Shown in pieces: positions 8,529 to 17,471 of a DNA stretch of 64,000 nucleotides (positions within the stretch are counted from its first letter, which is position 1; the number at the start of each line of letters is the position of its first letter). The notes below the pieces were generated by a model. The model was not told the DNA's origin and made no database searches. It was given only the letters and a program-made list of their open reading frames with translations. Location of the stretch: assembly GCF_003095395.1 (NCBI RefSeq), contig NZ_QEIJ01000001.1:310001-374000 (forward strand). The letters are read 5' to 3'. The translations under genes and the position numbers were made by a program. The stretch is from Microbacterium sp. Gd 4-13. GTDB lineage: Bacteria; Actinomycetota; Actinomycetes; Actinomycetales; Microbacteriaceae.

Positions 8529-9191
8529 TCACGCCACGGCGGAGAGGGCCGGAACGGCGGGCTCGGCGATGGCGATCCGGCCCATGCGCACGCCCGCGGA
8601 TGCTGCGAGATCGGCGATGTTGCTCACACCGGCTCGCCGCGCGGCGTCGATGACGATGTGCGCGCACGCGAGCGAGTCGGCGACGGCGTCGTGATGGTCG
8701 AACTCGCTGAAGCCCGCCTCGGCGGCGACGAAGGGCAGCCGGTACGACGGGAGCTCGTACGTCTTGCGCGCGAGCTGCAGGCTGCAGAGGTAGCGGTAGG
8801 GCGGGCACTCGTCGCCCGTCGCCTCGCAGGCCCGGCGCAGCACGGCCATGTCGAACCCGGCGTTGTGCGCGACGAGCACGTCGGCCCCGGCGAAGGCGGC
8901 CAACGGCGTGAGTTGCTCGGACCAGCCGAGGGCGTCGGCGCAGTGCTCGGGGCGGATGCCGTGGATGCCGATGTGGAAGTCGAGGAACTCGTCGTGGCCC
9001 GGCGGGGGCTTGATCAGCCAGCCCGCGGTCGCGACGACCTCGCCGTCGCGCACCCGGGCGAGTCCCACGGAGCACGCCGAGGCACTGCTGGAGTTCGCCG
9101 TCTCGAAATCGATAGCGGTGAAGTCCAGGGGCACGGATCCAGGGTCGGATGCCGGAGTGGGCACCCGGGGGAGGCGCGCCGGGGCCGACAC
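8529..9191 (-). CDS. 3'-5' exonuclease, DnaQ-like (DEDDh)
   Basis: 220-residue stand-alone exonuclease domain. Exo I is FTAIDFETANSSSASACSVGLARV (Asp and Glu), Exo II includes VLVAHNAGFDMAVLRRA (Asp), and Exo III is FDHHDAVADSLACAHIV (His and Asp), giving the complete DEDDh set. A C-terminal extension of about 40 residues ends the protein. Likely trims 3' ends in repair or replication proofreading. Start GTG 9191, with CCGGAG close upstream. The stop is 33 bases before the rmuC start, so both leftward genes probably share a transcript. Confidence 0.92.
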   Translation of the reverse strand: MSAPARLPRVPTPASDPGSVPLDFTAIDFETANSSSASACSVGLARVRDGEVVATAGWLIKPPPGHDEFLDFHIGIHGIRPEHCADALGWSEQLTPLAAFAGADVLVAHNAGFDMAVLRRACEATGDECPPYRYLCSLQLARKTYELPSYRLPFVAAEAGFSEFDHHDAVADSLACAHIVIDAARRAGVSNIADLAASAGVRMGRIAIAEPAVPALSAVA

Positions 9192-9283
9192 AACTCCGGC
9201 AGGACGACGCCGCAGGCGCGGAAGCGGCGGTTCGCGTCGCGGGGCGGCCCGCGACGTCCGTTCTGAAGGCGGCGTGTCGGTCG

Positions 9284-9289
9284 TAGGGT
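9284..9289 (+). promoter_or_regulatory. -10 box of leaderless methyltransferase promoter
   Basis: TAGGGT, six bases before the ATG at 9296, with no Shine-Dalgarno. Confidence 0.5.
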
Positions 9290-9295
9290 CGATGC

Positions 9296-10045
9296 ATGGC
9301 CGATCGCACGGAGATGTCGAGATCGTTCGGGGCCGAAGCCGCCGCCTACGAGGCCGGTCGCCCCGATTACCCGCTCGAGGCGGTCGAATGGATGCTGGAG
9401 CCCATCCGTCGCTCCGGGCATACGCCGCGGGTGGCCGACGTGGGTGCGGGAACCGGCAAGCTCACCCGCGTTGCCCTGGCGGCGGGGGCGGAGGTCGTCG
9501 CGGTCGATCCCGACGCCCGGATGCTCGACACGCTGCGCGCCCACGTCGCCGGGGTGCCGACCCGTGTCGGCACCGCCGAGAAGCTTCCGCTGCCCGACGG
9601 CTCGCTCGACGCGGTTCTGGTCGCGCAGGCGTGGCACTGGGTCGACCCGGAGGCCGCCTCGGCCGAGGTCGCGCGCGTGCTCGGCGACGGCGGAGTGCTC
9701 GGGCTCGTCTGGAACCTGCGCGACGAGAACGTCGACTGGGTGCGCCGTATGACCGAGGTGATGACGCCGAGCAACGCCGAGCTCATGCTCGCTCAGGGGA
9801 CGCCTCCCGTGGGCCCGCCCTTCGGCGAGTTCGAGCATCGGGGCTGGACGTGGAGCCGACCCATGACCCGCGAGACGCTGTTCGCCATGGCGCGCTCGCG
9901 CAGCTACTCGGCGACGGTCGACGATGCCACTCGCGCCCGCATGACCGCGCAGCTCGGCGAGCTGTTCGACGACATCGGCGCGACGGGTGACGCGGTCGTC
10001 GAGCTCCCGTACACGACGGAGGCGTTTCGCTTCCTGCGCCCCTGA
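9296..10045 (+). CDS. Class I SAM-dependent methyltransferase
   Basis: 249 residues. SAM-binding motif I is VADVGAGTGKLTRVAL (about residues 45-60), motif II is AEVVAVDPDARML, and the post-motif ALDAVLVAQAWHWVD is typical of the UbiE/methyltransferase_11 group. N-terminal FGAEAAAYEAGRPDYP is common in actinobacterial members. The substrate cannot be told. It sits alone, leaderless, between the divergent exonuclease gene and ychF. Confidence 0.88.
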   Translation: MADRTEMSRSFGAEAAAYEAGRPDYPLEAVEWMLEPIRRSGHTPRVADVGAGTGKLTRVALAAGAEVVAVDPDARMLDTLRAHVAGVPTRVGTAEKLPLPDGSLDAVLVAQAWHWVDPEAASAEVARVLGDGGVLGLVWNLRDENVDWVRRMTEVMTPSNAELMLAQGTPPVGPPFGEFEHRGWTWSRPMTRETLFAMARSRSYSATVDDATRARMTAQLGELFDDIGATGDAVVELPYTTEAFRFLRP

Positions 10046-10092
10046 CGGACCGCCCTTGACGCGCCGGGCGGAGGGTGCAGCATCCGCCCGCC

Positions 10093-10098
10093 TAGACT
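10093..10098 (+). promoter_or_regulatory. -10 box of the ychF promoter
   Basis: TAGACT, eight bases before the GTG start at 10107. No Shine-Dalgarno; transcription probably starts at or within one or two bases of the start codon. Confidence 0.5.
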
Positions 10099-10106
10099 TG
10101 GTGCCC

Positions 10107-11180
10107 GTGGCTCTTACCATCGCGATCGTCGGACTGCCCAATGTGGGCAAGTCCACCCTGTTCAACGCTCTGACGAAGAGCACGGTTCTCGCGGCGAACT
10201 ATCCGTTCGCCACGATCGAGCCGAACGTCGGCGTGGTGAACCTCCCCGACCCCCGGCTCGACCAGCTCGCCGGGGTCTTCTCGAGCGAGCGCACCGTGCC
10301 CGCCGCCGTGTCGTTCGTCGACATCGCCGGCATCGTGCGCGGCGCGAGCGAGGGGGAGGGGCTGGGCAACCAGTTCCTCGCGAACATCCGAGAGGCCGAC
10401 GCGATCGCGCAGGTCGTGCGCGGATTCGCCGACGGCGACGTCGTGCACGTCGACGGCGCGGTCAACCCGCAGAACGACATGGAGACGATCAACGCCGAGC
10501 TGCAGCTCGCCGACCTCCAGACGCTCGAGAAGGCCATCACCCGGTACGAGAAAGAGGTGCGCGGCAAGAAGCTCGACCCCGTCGTGCTCGAGACCGCCAC
10601 CGCCGCGCGCGACGCGCTGCAGCGCGGCGAGGTGCTCTCCGCCACGTCGATCGATCTGGCTCCGATCCGCGAGCTGGGCCTGTTGACTGCCAAGCCCTTC
10701 ATCTTCGTGTTCAACGTCGACGAGGCGGTGCTGACGGATGCTGCGCGCAAGGCCGAACTCGCAGCCCTCGTCGCTCCTGCCCAGGCCGTGTTCCTCGACG
10801 CGAAGATCGAGTCGGAGCTGATCGACCTCGACCCCGAGGACGCAGCCGAGCTGCTCGCGTCGACCGGTCAGGACGAGTCGGGCCTCGACCAGCTCGCCCG
10901 CATCGGCTTCGCCACCCTCGGACTGCAGACGTACCTGACGGCGGGTCCGAAGGAAGCGCGCGCGTGGACGATCCCGCAGGGCTCGAAGGCCCCGCAGGCG
11001 GCGGGCGTCATCCACACCGACTTCGAGAAGGGCTTCATCAAGGCCGAGGTCATCTCCTTCGCCGACCTTTTGGAGCTCGGCTCGGTCGCCGAGGCCCGCG
11101 CGAAGGGCAAGGCCCGCCTCGAGGGCAAGGACTACGTCATGCAGGACGGCGACGTCGTGGAGTTCCGCTTCAACAACTGA
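10107..11180 (+). CDS. ychF: Redox-regulated ATPase YchF (Obg-family P-loop ATPase)
   Basis: 357 residues, as usual. G1 loop GLPNVGKSTLFNALT, switch/G3 DIAGIVRGASEGEGLGN, and the altered G4 (FNVDE rather than NKxD) explain its ATP preference. A TGS-type domain forms the C-terminus and ends VVEFRFNN. YchF binds the ribosome and is linked to oxidative-stress and translation control. GTG at 10107 is chosen over upstream in-frame starts because the conserved ALTIAIVG begins right after it. Its last 25 bases are exactly repeated at 11697-11721, marking this 3' end as an insertion point. Confidence 0.96.
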   Translation: MALTIAIVGLPNVGKSTLFNALTKSTVLAANYPFATIEPNVGVVNLPDPRLDQLAGVFSSERTVPAAVSFVDIAGIVRGASEGEGLGNQFLANIREADAIAQVVRGFADGDVVHVDGAVNPQNDMETINAELQLADLQTLEKAITRYEKEVRGKKLDPVVLETATAARDALQRGEVLSATSIDLAPIRELGLLTAKPFIFVFNVDEAVLTDAARKAELAALVAPAQAVFLDAKIESELIDLDPEDAAELLASTGQDESGLDQLARIGFATLGLQTYLTAGPKEARAWTIPQGSKAPQAAGVIHTDFEKGFIKAEVISFADLLELGSVAEARAKGKARLEGKDYVMQDGDVVEFRFNN

Positions 11181-11181
11181 C
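11157..11181 (+). repeat. 25-bp direct repeat, copy 1 (3' end of ychF)
   Basis: Covers the last eight codons of ychF including the stop, plus one base. It is identical base for base to 11697-11721, and sequence diverges immediately outside on both sides. It flanks the DUF4262 gene like an attachment or duplication site. Confidence 0.9.
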
Positions 11182-11202
11182 ATCCCGCGCGGTGGGCGCC
11201 GC

Positions 11203-11208
11203 TAAGGT
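11203..11208 (+). promoter_or_regulatory. -10 box of leaderless DUF4262-gene promoter
   Basis: TAAGGT, seven bases before the ATG at 11216. The insert carries its own promoter directly behind the ychF stop. Confidence 0.5.
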
Positions 11209-11215
11209 CAGGGTC

Positions 11216-11674
11216 ATGGATAGCCCGAACGAGCGCGCGTTCGCCGACTTGAAGCGAATGGTCGACACGTACGGCTGGGCGGTGAGACACGTACTCGGCA
11301 TCGCGTCTGCCGCACCGTTCTCCTACACGGTTGGTCTCACGACGAGAGGGTGGGACGAGCTCCTGATCACCGGCCTGCCTGCAGACGTCGCTGACGTCTT
11401 CATCAGGAATGCGGTGGACGAACAGGAATCGAGAGGAGCGTTCCAACCGGGCGATCGCACAGATGCCCTTACGGAGTCGGGCTCGGTGGCGCTTATCCGG
11501 GTCGATGACCGCCGCGGGTTGACGGCGGCCGAGAGGATGCTCGGCGACTTCGAAGCACTTCAAATGGTGTGGCCGGATTCGAGCGGCAATCTCCCGTGGG
11601 ATATCGGCTATCGCAATACGCCAGAAGCACAACCGGTCCTAGGTCCAACTCCGAGGCCGAATCGTGCGCCGTGA
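11216..11674 (+). CDS. DUF4262 domain-containing protein
   Basis: 152 residues matching the DUF4262 pattern: YGWAVRHVLG...APFSYTVGLTTRGWDELLITGLPADVADVFIRNAV, then a strand-rich middle and a late LQMVWPDSSGNLPWD motif. Function is unknown. Such proteins occur as scattered accessory genes, often in contexts of defence or mobile DNA (family knowledge, not shown here). Base composition is lower in GC than the neighbours, and exact repeats flank the gene, indicating recent gain. A leaderless start with TAAGGT is likely. Confidence 0.85.
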   Translation: MDSPNERAFADLKRMVDTYGWAVRHVLGIASAAPFSYTVGLTTRGWDELLITGLPADVADVFIRNAVDEQESRGAFQPGDRTDALTESGSVALIRVDDRRGLTAAERMLGDFEALQMVWPDSSGNLPWDIGYRNTPEAQPVLGPTPRPNRAP

Positions 11675-11696
11675 TGCTCATCGGTGGCGTAACCCG

Positions 11697-11721
11697 GTGG
11701 AGTTCCGCTTCAACAACTGAC
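11697..11721 (+). repeat. 25-bp direct repeat, copy 2 (duplicated ychF 3' end)
   Basis: Exact copy of the last eight ychF codons and stop, here not part of an intact ychF. It lies 23 bases after the DUF4262 stop and 16 bases before the start of the GNAT gene. Confidence 0.9.
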
Positions 11722-11737
11722 GGACACGAGGCAGGGC

Positions 11738-12733
11738 ATGAGCGGTGTGGGTGTCGACGTGACCGCTCCTGTGCTGCATCCGCTCGAGACCTCTGATCGT
11801 CCGGGATTCATCACGCGCCTGCAGGCCGCCTTCGATGCCGGTGCGGCGGCCTTCGGGAACGAATCCGACGAGCCGGTGATCTCCGAAGCGGAGATCCGTC
11901 AGTCGATGGATCAGCCGGGTGCCGCAACGTGGGACGTCCGACAAGATGGCAGACGCGTGGGTGGCGCCGTCGTCTGGATCGGCGAAGATGGGCGCCGAGC
12001 ATCTCTGGACCTGCTGTTCATCGACACAGCCGAGCAGGGGAAGGGCCTCGGCAAGAGGGTGTGGGCCTGCATCGAGGCTCGCTATCCCGCGGTCGAGGTC
12101 TGGAGAACCATGACCCCGTACGAAGACACGAGGAACATCCATCTCTACGTCAACACGTGCGGCTTCCACATCGTTGAGTTCTTCCACCCGGGTCACCCCG
12201 ATCCGAGCGAACCTCCTCGAGCCGGGAGCGCGGGGGAAGCATCCGGTGCGGATCTGATGTTCGCGTTCGAGAAGAGGCGTTCGCCCGCGGATGACGACGC
12301 CCGCTCAGACGTGCGCGTCGATGGGCCGCAGGACGAGAATCCGGTGGAGCTCCGCCCCGATGACCGAGGGGGCGTTCTGGGGACGGAAGGCGTCACAATG
12401 CGGCGACGGCTTCGAGACGGATTCGATGCGACGTCCCTCGCGCTGGCGGACATCTTCCAGACTTGGGACGTGCTCGGTGTGTACGAGGACGAAGACGACC
12501 GGCCCGAGGATGACGAAGAGTACGACGACCTGGTGAGCCCGATGCGCGTCTGGCTGTCGAGCGGCATGACCCCGGAAGAATTGAGCCGGTCACTGACGGA
12601 GAAGCTCGGACGCCACTATGGCCTCTCCCCGGAATCGCCCTTGGCTGCACTCGACTTCACGTCGCGAGTGCATTCGTGGTGGCATTCATCCGCACGACCG
12701 GGCCCAGTACGCGGGTCAGCGCGCGAGGGATGA
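11738..12733 (+). CDS. GNAT acetyltransferase fused to an acidic unknown C-terminal domain
   Basis: 331 residues. Residues about 1-175 are a GNAT N-acetyltransferase: ASLDLLFIDTAEQGKGLGKRVW is the acetyl-CoA-binding motif A (Q/RxxGxG/A) and NIHLYVNTCGFHIVEFF the C-terminal core. After a polar linker (about 180-225) a second segment begins at an internal Met (TMRRRLRDGFDATSLALAD) and carries a strongly acidic stretch (YEDEDDRPEDDEEYDDL), then VWLSSGMTPEELSRSLTEKLGRHYGL. That part looks like a separate small protein. The linker DNA at 12338-12357 resembles the ychF-end repeat, so the fusion may be an insertion scar. The 3' end overlaps the convergent AraC gene by 18 bp. Confidence 0.75.
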   Translation: MSGVGVDVTAPVLHPLETSDRPGFITRLQAAFDAGAAAFGNESDEPVISEAEIRQSMDQPGAATWDVRQDGRRVGGAVVWIGEDGRRASLDLLFIDTAEQGKGLGKRVWACIEARYPAVEVWRTMTPYEDTRNIHLYVNTCGFHIVEFFHPGHPDPSEPPRAGSAGEASGADLMFAFEKRRSPADDDARSDVRVDGPQDENPVELRPDDRGGVLGTEGVTMRRRLRDGFDATSLALADIFQTWDVLGVYEDEDDRPEDDEEYDDLVSPMRVWLSSGMTPEELSRSLTEKLGRHYGLSPESPLAALDFTSRVHSWWHSSARPGPVRGSAREG

Positions 12734-13504
12734 GCGGAAACGGGCGGGCGTGGTGCCCAGCAGTTTCACGAAGTGTCTCGTGAGGTGCGCTTGATCGTGG
12801 AATCCCGCCTGCGCGGCTGCGCGCGCGGGGCGATGCCCGCTGATGAGGAGTTGGCGTGCGAGGTCGACTCGTCGTCCGGTGACGTAGCGATGGGGCGGGA
12901 GGCCGAAGGCCGCGACGAACGACCTCGAGAGATGGCTGGGATGACTGTTCAGCAGATCGCTCGCCTCCGCGAGTGACACGGCGCCGGGCAGTCGTGCCTC
13001 GAGAAGCTCGCGGAGACGGCGGGCAAGGCCATGGTCGCGGAACGACCGACCGGTGTCGTCGGCTCGCGCGGCCACAGCATCCGAAAGTTCGATGAGGGCT
13101 TGTTCCGCGGCGAGCCCTTCGCCGGGGGTCGCCAACGCCCGATGTGCGCGGCGCGTGGCAGCCAGGAGATCGACCCGAGTGGTCCGGTCGACGATGGCGC
13201 CGATTCCGGACCGAGAGACCCATGACGCGTCGAGATACGCCACGCGCTTGGCGAAGCCCGCCGCGCCGGGAGCAGCGCGTCCGTCGTGAGCGACCCCCGG
13301 CGGAAGCAGAGTCGCGGCGGCGTTGTCGGCGATATGCGCTCGGCCGCCCAGGGTGTAGACCACCGCACCTTCGTCGACCAGCATGAGCGCCCAGTCGGCG
13401 TGGGCGTGCAACGGATAGGCATGGGTCGTCATCCGGGCGTGGAGGACTTCTCTCACCCCGGGCACCTCCGATGGCCACACATGCATCTGTGTGAGCTCCG
13501 CCAT
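12716..13504 (-). CDS. AraC-family transcriptional regulator
   Basis: 262 residues. The N-terminal sensor has a cupin-like pattern (HAYPLHAHADWALMLVDEGAVVYTLGG...ATLLPPGVAHDG). The C-terminal about 100 residues contain the two AraC helix-turn-helix units (AVSLAEASDLLNSHPSHLSRSFVAAFG and RPARAAAQAGFHDQAHLTRHFVKLLGTTPARFR). Start ATG 13504 is set by the conserved start of the sensor domain and a -10 box six bases upstream. It is divergent, with only 49 bp between, from the DUF2000 gene, which is its most likely target. Confidence 0.93.
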   Translation of the reverse strand: MAELTQMHVWPSEVPGVREVLHARMTTHAYPLHAHADWALMLVDEGAVVYTLGGRAHIADNAAATLLPPGVAHDGRAAPGAAGFAKRVAYLDASWVSRSGIGAIVDRTTRVDLLAATRRAHRALATPGEGLAAEQALIELSDAVAARADDTGRSFRDHGLARRLRELLEARLPGAVSLAEASDLLNSHPSHLSRSFVAAFGLPPHRYVTGRRVDLARQLLISGHRPARAAAQAGFHDQAHLTRHFVKLLGTTPARFRSSLAR

Positions 13505-13510
13505 GCGAGA

Positions 13511-13516
13511 AACGTA
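13511..13516 (-). promoter_or_regulatory. -10 box of leaderless araC-type gene promoter
   Basis: Reads TACGTT on the minus strand, six bases before the ATG at 13504. The short divergent spacer must contain the operator sites. Confidence 0.5.
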
Positions 13517-13553
13517 CAAGACTCCGCCCGCCCCCGTGACGGATCGTGGAGCC

Positions 13554-13976
13554 ATGACCGACGAACCCGTGCGCTTTCCCACCCGCATCGCCCTCATCCT
13601 CCGCGACGATCTCGAGCCGTGGCAGAGCGTCAACGTGGCCGCGTTCCTCGCGAGCGGCGTCGCCGCTGACACCGCCCTGCTCGGCGAGCCGTACGTCGAT
13701 GCGGATGGCACCGAGTATCTGGCGATCTTCGGACAGCCCGTCATCGTCTGGGAAGGGGACGGGGAGGTGTTGCAGGGTGTGAGAGCGAGAGCCGTCACGC
13801 GTGACCTCCGTGTGTCGGTCTACGACCGGCGGATGTTCGGTACGACCCACGACGCGGCGAACCGCGAGGTCGTCGCCGCATCCGCCGGTGTCGACCTCGA
13901 CCTTGTGGGTGTAGCCGTGCACGGGCCGAAGAACGCCGTGGATCGCATCCTGAAGGGTGTTCCCCGCCACCGGTGA
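13554..13976 (+). CDS. DUF2000 family protein
   Basis: 140 residues with DUF2000 features: RIALILRDDLEPWQSVNVAAFLASGVAA at the N-terminus, then YVDADGTEYLAIFGQPVIVWEGD, and a C-terminal LVGVAVHGPKNAVDRILKG. The family has a peptidyl-tRNA-hydrolase-like fold according to structural annotations I recall; its biochemical role is unknown. A GGAG lies just before the ATG. Pairing with a divergent AraC regulator is a frequently seen arrangement for this family and suggests induction by a small molecule. Confidence 0.85.
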   Translation: MTDEPVRFPTRIALILRDDLEPWQSVNVAAFLASGVAADTALLGEPYVDADGTEYLAIFGQPVIVWEGDGEVLQGVRARAVTRDLRVSVYDRRMFGTTHDAANREVVAASAGVDLDLVGVAVHGPKNAVDRILKGVPRHR

Positions 13977-14007
13977 TTTCCGGGCACAGGGGCTCACCGC
14001 GCGGCGG

Positions 14008-14664
14008 TCAGGACTCCGAGGGCTCTAGGGGGAGCTCGAGCCCGTAGTTCCACGACATGATGGCGGGCTGCTCGCGGTAGAAGCTCAGAACCGACACCGA
14101 TCCGGCATCCAGGGTGATCTGAGCCCCGAAACGCGGTGCCATGCGCAGGAAAACGGCGGTCAGGATGCGGAGGAAGTGGCCGTGGGCCACGAGTGCCACG
14201 TCGCCGTCGACCATCGCGGGGAGCACCCGCGTGAGCACGCGCGAGGCGCGTCCGGCGACCTCTTCGACCGTCTCGCCCGGCGTCTCCCCGCGGATCACGC
14301 CGTGGGTGAAGGCGCTCCAGTTGTAACCGAGCTCTTCACGGATCTCGCGTGTCGTGCGCCCCTCGTACCCGCCGTAGTCCCATTCGACGAGCAGCGGGTC
14401 GATCTCGGGGTGCAGGCCCGCGAGCTCGGCGGTGCGTCGCGCGCGCTCGAGCGGAGACGTCAGCACCAGCGAGAAGTCGTACCCCGCAACCAGACGGCCG
14501 GCGCCGCGGGCGAGGTCCTCGCCGCGAGCGGTGAGGGGGATGTCGGTGAGTCCGGTGTGCTTGCCGCTCTTGGACCATTCGGTCTCGCCGTGGCGGAGGA
14601 GAACGAGCTTGCCCGAGGGGTTGTCGGGTGCGGGCCGGTCGGGCAGCGGGTCGTTGGTGATCAC
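14008..14664 (-). CDS. Histidine phosphatase family protein (phosphoglycerate-mutase-like)
   Basis: 218 residues. The catalytic RHG motif is LVLLRHGETEWSKSGKHTGLTDIPLT near residues 20-45. The second catalytic region is DVALVAHGHFLRILTAVFL (His) and the acid residue lies in LLVEWDYGGYEGRTTREI. Members range from acid phosphatases to cofactor-dependent mutases; the EWDYGEYEG-type signature is typical of small phosphatases. Start GTG 14664 is preceded by TACGGT with six-base spacing. Confidence 0.92.
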   Translation of the reverse strand: MITNDPLPDRPAPDNPSGKLVLLRHGETEWSKSGKHTGLTDIPLTARGEDLARGAGRLVAGYDFSLVLTSPLERARRTAELAGLHPEIDPLLVEWDYGGYEGRTTREIREELGYNWSAFTHGVIRGETPGETVEEVAGRASRVLTRVLPAMVDGDVALVAHGHFLRILTAVFLRMAPRFGAQITLDAGSVSVLSFYREQPAIMSWNYGLELPLEPSES

Positions 14665-14670
14665 ACCGCA

Positions 14671-14676
14671 ACCGTA
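14671..14676 (-). promoter_or_regulatory. -10 box of leaderless histidine-phosphatase promoter
   Basis: TACGGT on the minus strand, six bases before the GTG at 14664. Confidence 0.5.
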
Positions 14677-14824
14677 CTGTCCGCCGGGGCGAGAACGGCG
14701 CCGATCGGGCGGGCGCTCTCACTCGCCCGGCCATAACTCAGGATGAATGGTGCGCCGCGGTGGCGAGATCCGCATGTTTCCAGGGCGCCGCACGGGGTAG
14801 TGCAGCATCCATCCTGCGTTCTGG

Positions 14825-14913
14825 TCGGACGTTCTGCTCGGGCGGCCGGTCGGACGTTCTGCTCGGGCGGCTGGTCGGACGTTCTGCTCGGGCGGCCGGT
14901 CGGGCGTTCTGGT
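14825..14913 (+). repeat. 25-bp tandem repeat, about 3.5 units
   Basis: Units start at 14825, 14850, 14875 and 14900 and begin TCGGACGTTCTGCTCGGG. The first and third units are identical, the second differs at one base, and the fourth breaks off after TCGGGCGTTCTGG. The phrase GCGTTCTGGTCGG also precedes the first unit (14815), so the array is framed by the same short sequence. Exact 25-bp periodicity without spacers rules out CRISPR. Confidence 0.85.
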
Positions 14914-14980
14914 CGGAAGGGGGAGCAGGTCCGGTGGCCGGCGTCCGTCACCGGGCCCGGCGGTCGGGGAGAATGGAGGC

Positions 14981-15760
14981 ATGACGATCAGTGCCCCGCA
15001 GACCTTCGAACCCGACGGCCGTTCCATCCCCTTCGTCGACGAGGGCGAAGGGCACCTGCTCGTGCTCCTGCCCGGTCAGGGTCTGAGCATCGCCTCGCTC
15101 GGCACGCTCGCGCACGTGCTCGAGGAGGAGGGCTTCCGCATCCTCCGCATCGGCGTGCGCGCGCAGTCGCCCGACACCGCCCCGGTCACCCTCCACGACC
15201 TCGGCCGGGACGTCGTCGACGTGCTCGACCACCTCGGCATCGGTCAGGCCTGGATCGGCGGCCACGGCTTCGGCAGCACGCTCGCGCGCGTGATCGCCCG
15301 CGACCACGCCGACCGCGTCGAGGGCCTCGTGCTGCTCGGCGTCGAGGGGTCCGAACCCGTCTCCGCCGATGCGTCCGCCGCTCTCGATTCGGCCTTCGCC
15401 GCGGCGACGGCGGCCGAGGCGGGCGACGCCATCCGCGTTCTCGCGGGCGAGGCGGTCGACGCGGGCTTCGCGTGGAACGTCTTCTCGCGCCTGCGCGACG
15501 ACGATGCGCGCGCGCTGCAGGCGGCCGCACGGGCGGCGACCCCCGTCGAGGAGTGGGAGCCGCTGGCCGAGCGCATTCCGGTGAACATCATCCAGGGCAC
15601 CCACGACCGCATCGATCTTCCCGAGACGGCCGAGAAGCTGCGGGCGACGGCCCCGACGCGGGCGAGCCTTGCGAGCATCGAGGGCGGCGGGTACCTCGCG
15701 GTGATCACGCACCCGGGCGAGATCGGCGCCGAGATCGAGGACTACCTCGGCTGGGATTGA
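14981..15760 (+). CDS. Alpha/beta-hydrolase fold protein lacking the nucleophile
   Basis: 259 residues with an alpha/beta-hydrolase layout: strand/oxyanion region HLLVLLPGQGLSIAS, helix VTLHDLGRDVVDVLDHLGI, nucleophile elbow WIGGHGFGSTLARVIA, then VNIIQGTHDRIDLPETAEKL (acid) and a late His region YLAVITHPGE. The elbow reads G-H-G-F-G where active relatives have G-H-S-F-G, so glycine replaces the catalytic serine. A non-hydrolytic role, or catalysis by another residue, is likely. GGAGG sits next to the ATG. The stop is 33 bases before the ABC-F gene, so the two may share a transcript. Confidence 0.85.
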   Translation: MTISAPQTFEPDGRSIPFVDEGEGHLLVLLPGQGLSIASLGTLAHVLEEEGFRILRIGVRAQSPDTAPVTLHDLGRDVVDVLDHLGIGQAWIGGHGFGSTLARVIARDHADRVEGLVLLGVEGSEPVSADASAALDSAFAAATAAEAGDAIRVLAGEAVDAGFAWNVFSRLRDDDARALQAAARAATPVEEWEPLAERIPVNIIQGTHDRIDLPETAEKLRATAPTRASLASIEGGGYLAVITHPGEIGAEIEDYLGWD

Positions 15761-15793
15761 CCCGCCCCTCCGACACGGACGACAGGACACAAG

Positions 15794-17443
<1,650 letters not shown>

Positions 17444-17471
17444 GGCCGCAGGTCGCGAGGGACGGACGCCG

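Larger units (their letters stand above)
11182..11721. mobile_element. 540-bp insertion at the ychF 3' end (DUF4262 gene plus duplicated end)
   Basis: The unit consists of the DUF4262 gene and the second copy of the ychF 3' end. Repeat-to-repeat distance is 540 bp. It has visibly lower GC and more AT-rich codons than ychF. No recombinase lies inside, so it could be a passively mobilised cassette, the product of an imprecise duplication, or the remnant of a larger island. The mechanism is inference. Confidence 0.5.
14665..14980. other. 316-bp intergenic region
   Basis: No credible gene. It holds the divergent promoters of the histidine phosphatase and the alpha/beta-hydrolase-fold gene, and a 25-bp tandem repeat array at 14825-14913. 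Frames open here give low-complexity Arg/Pro/Ser-rich peptides caused by the repeat and are rejected. Confidence 0.8.

Noticed and set aside
14825..14913. CRISPR array
   Set aside because: Units are directly adjacent at 25-bp period with no spacers, and no cas gene is in the window.
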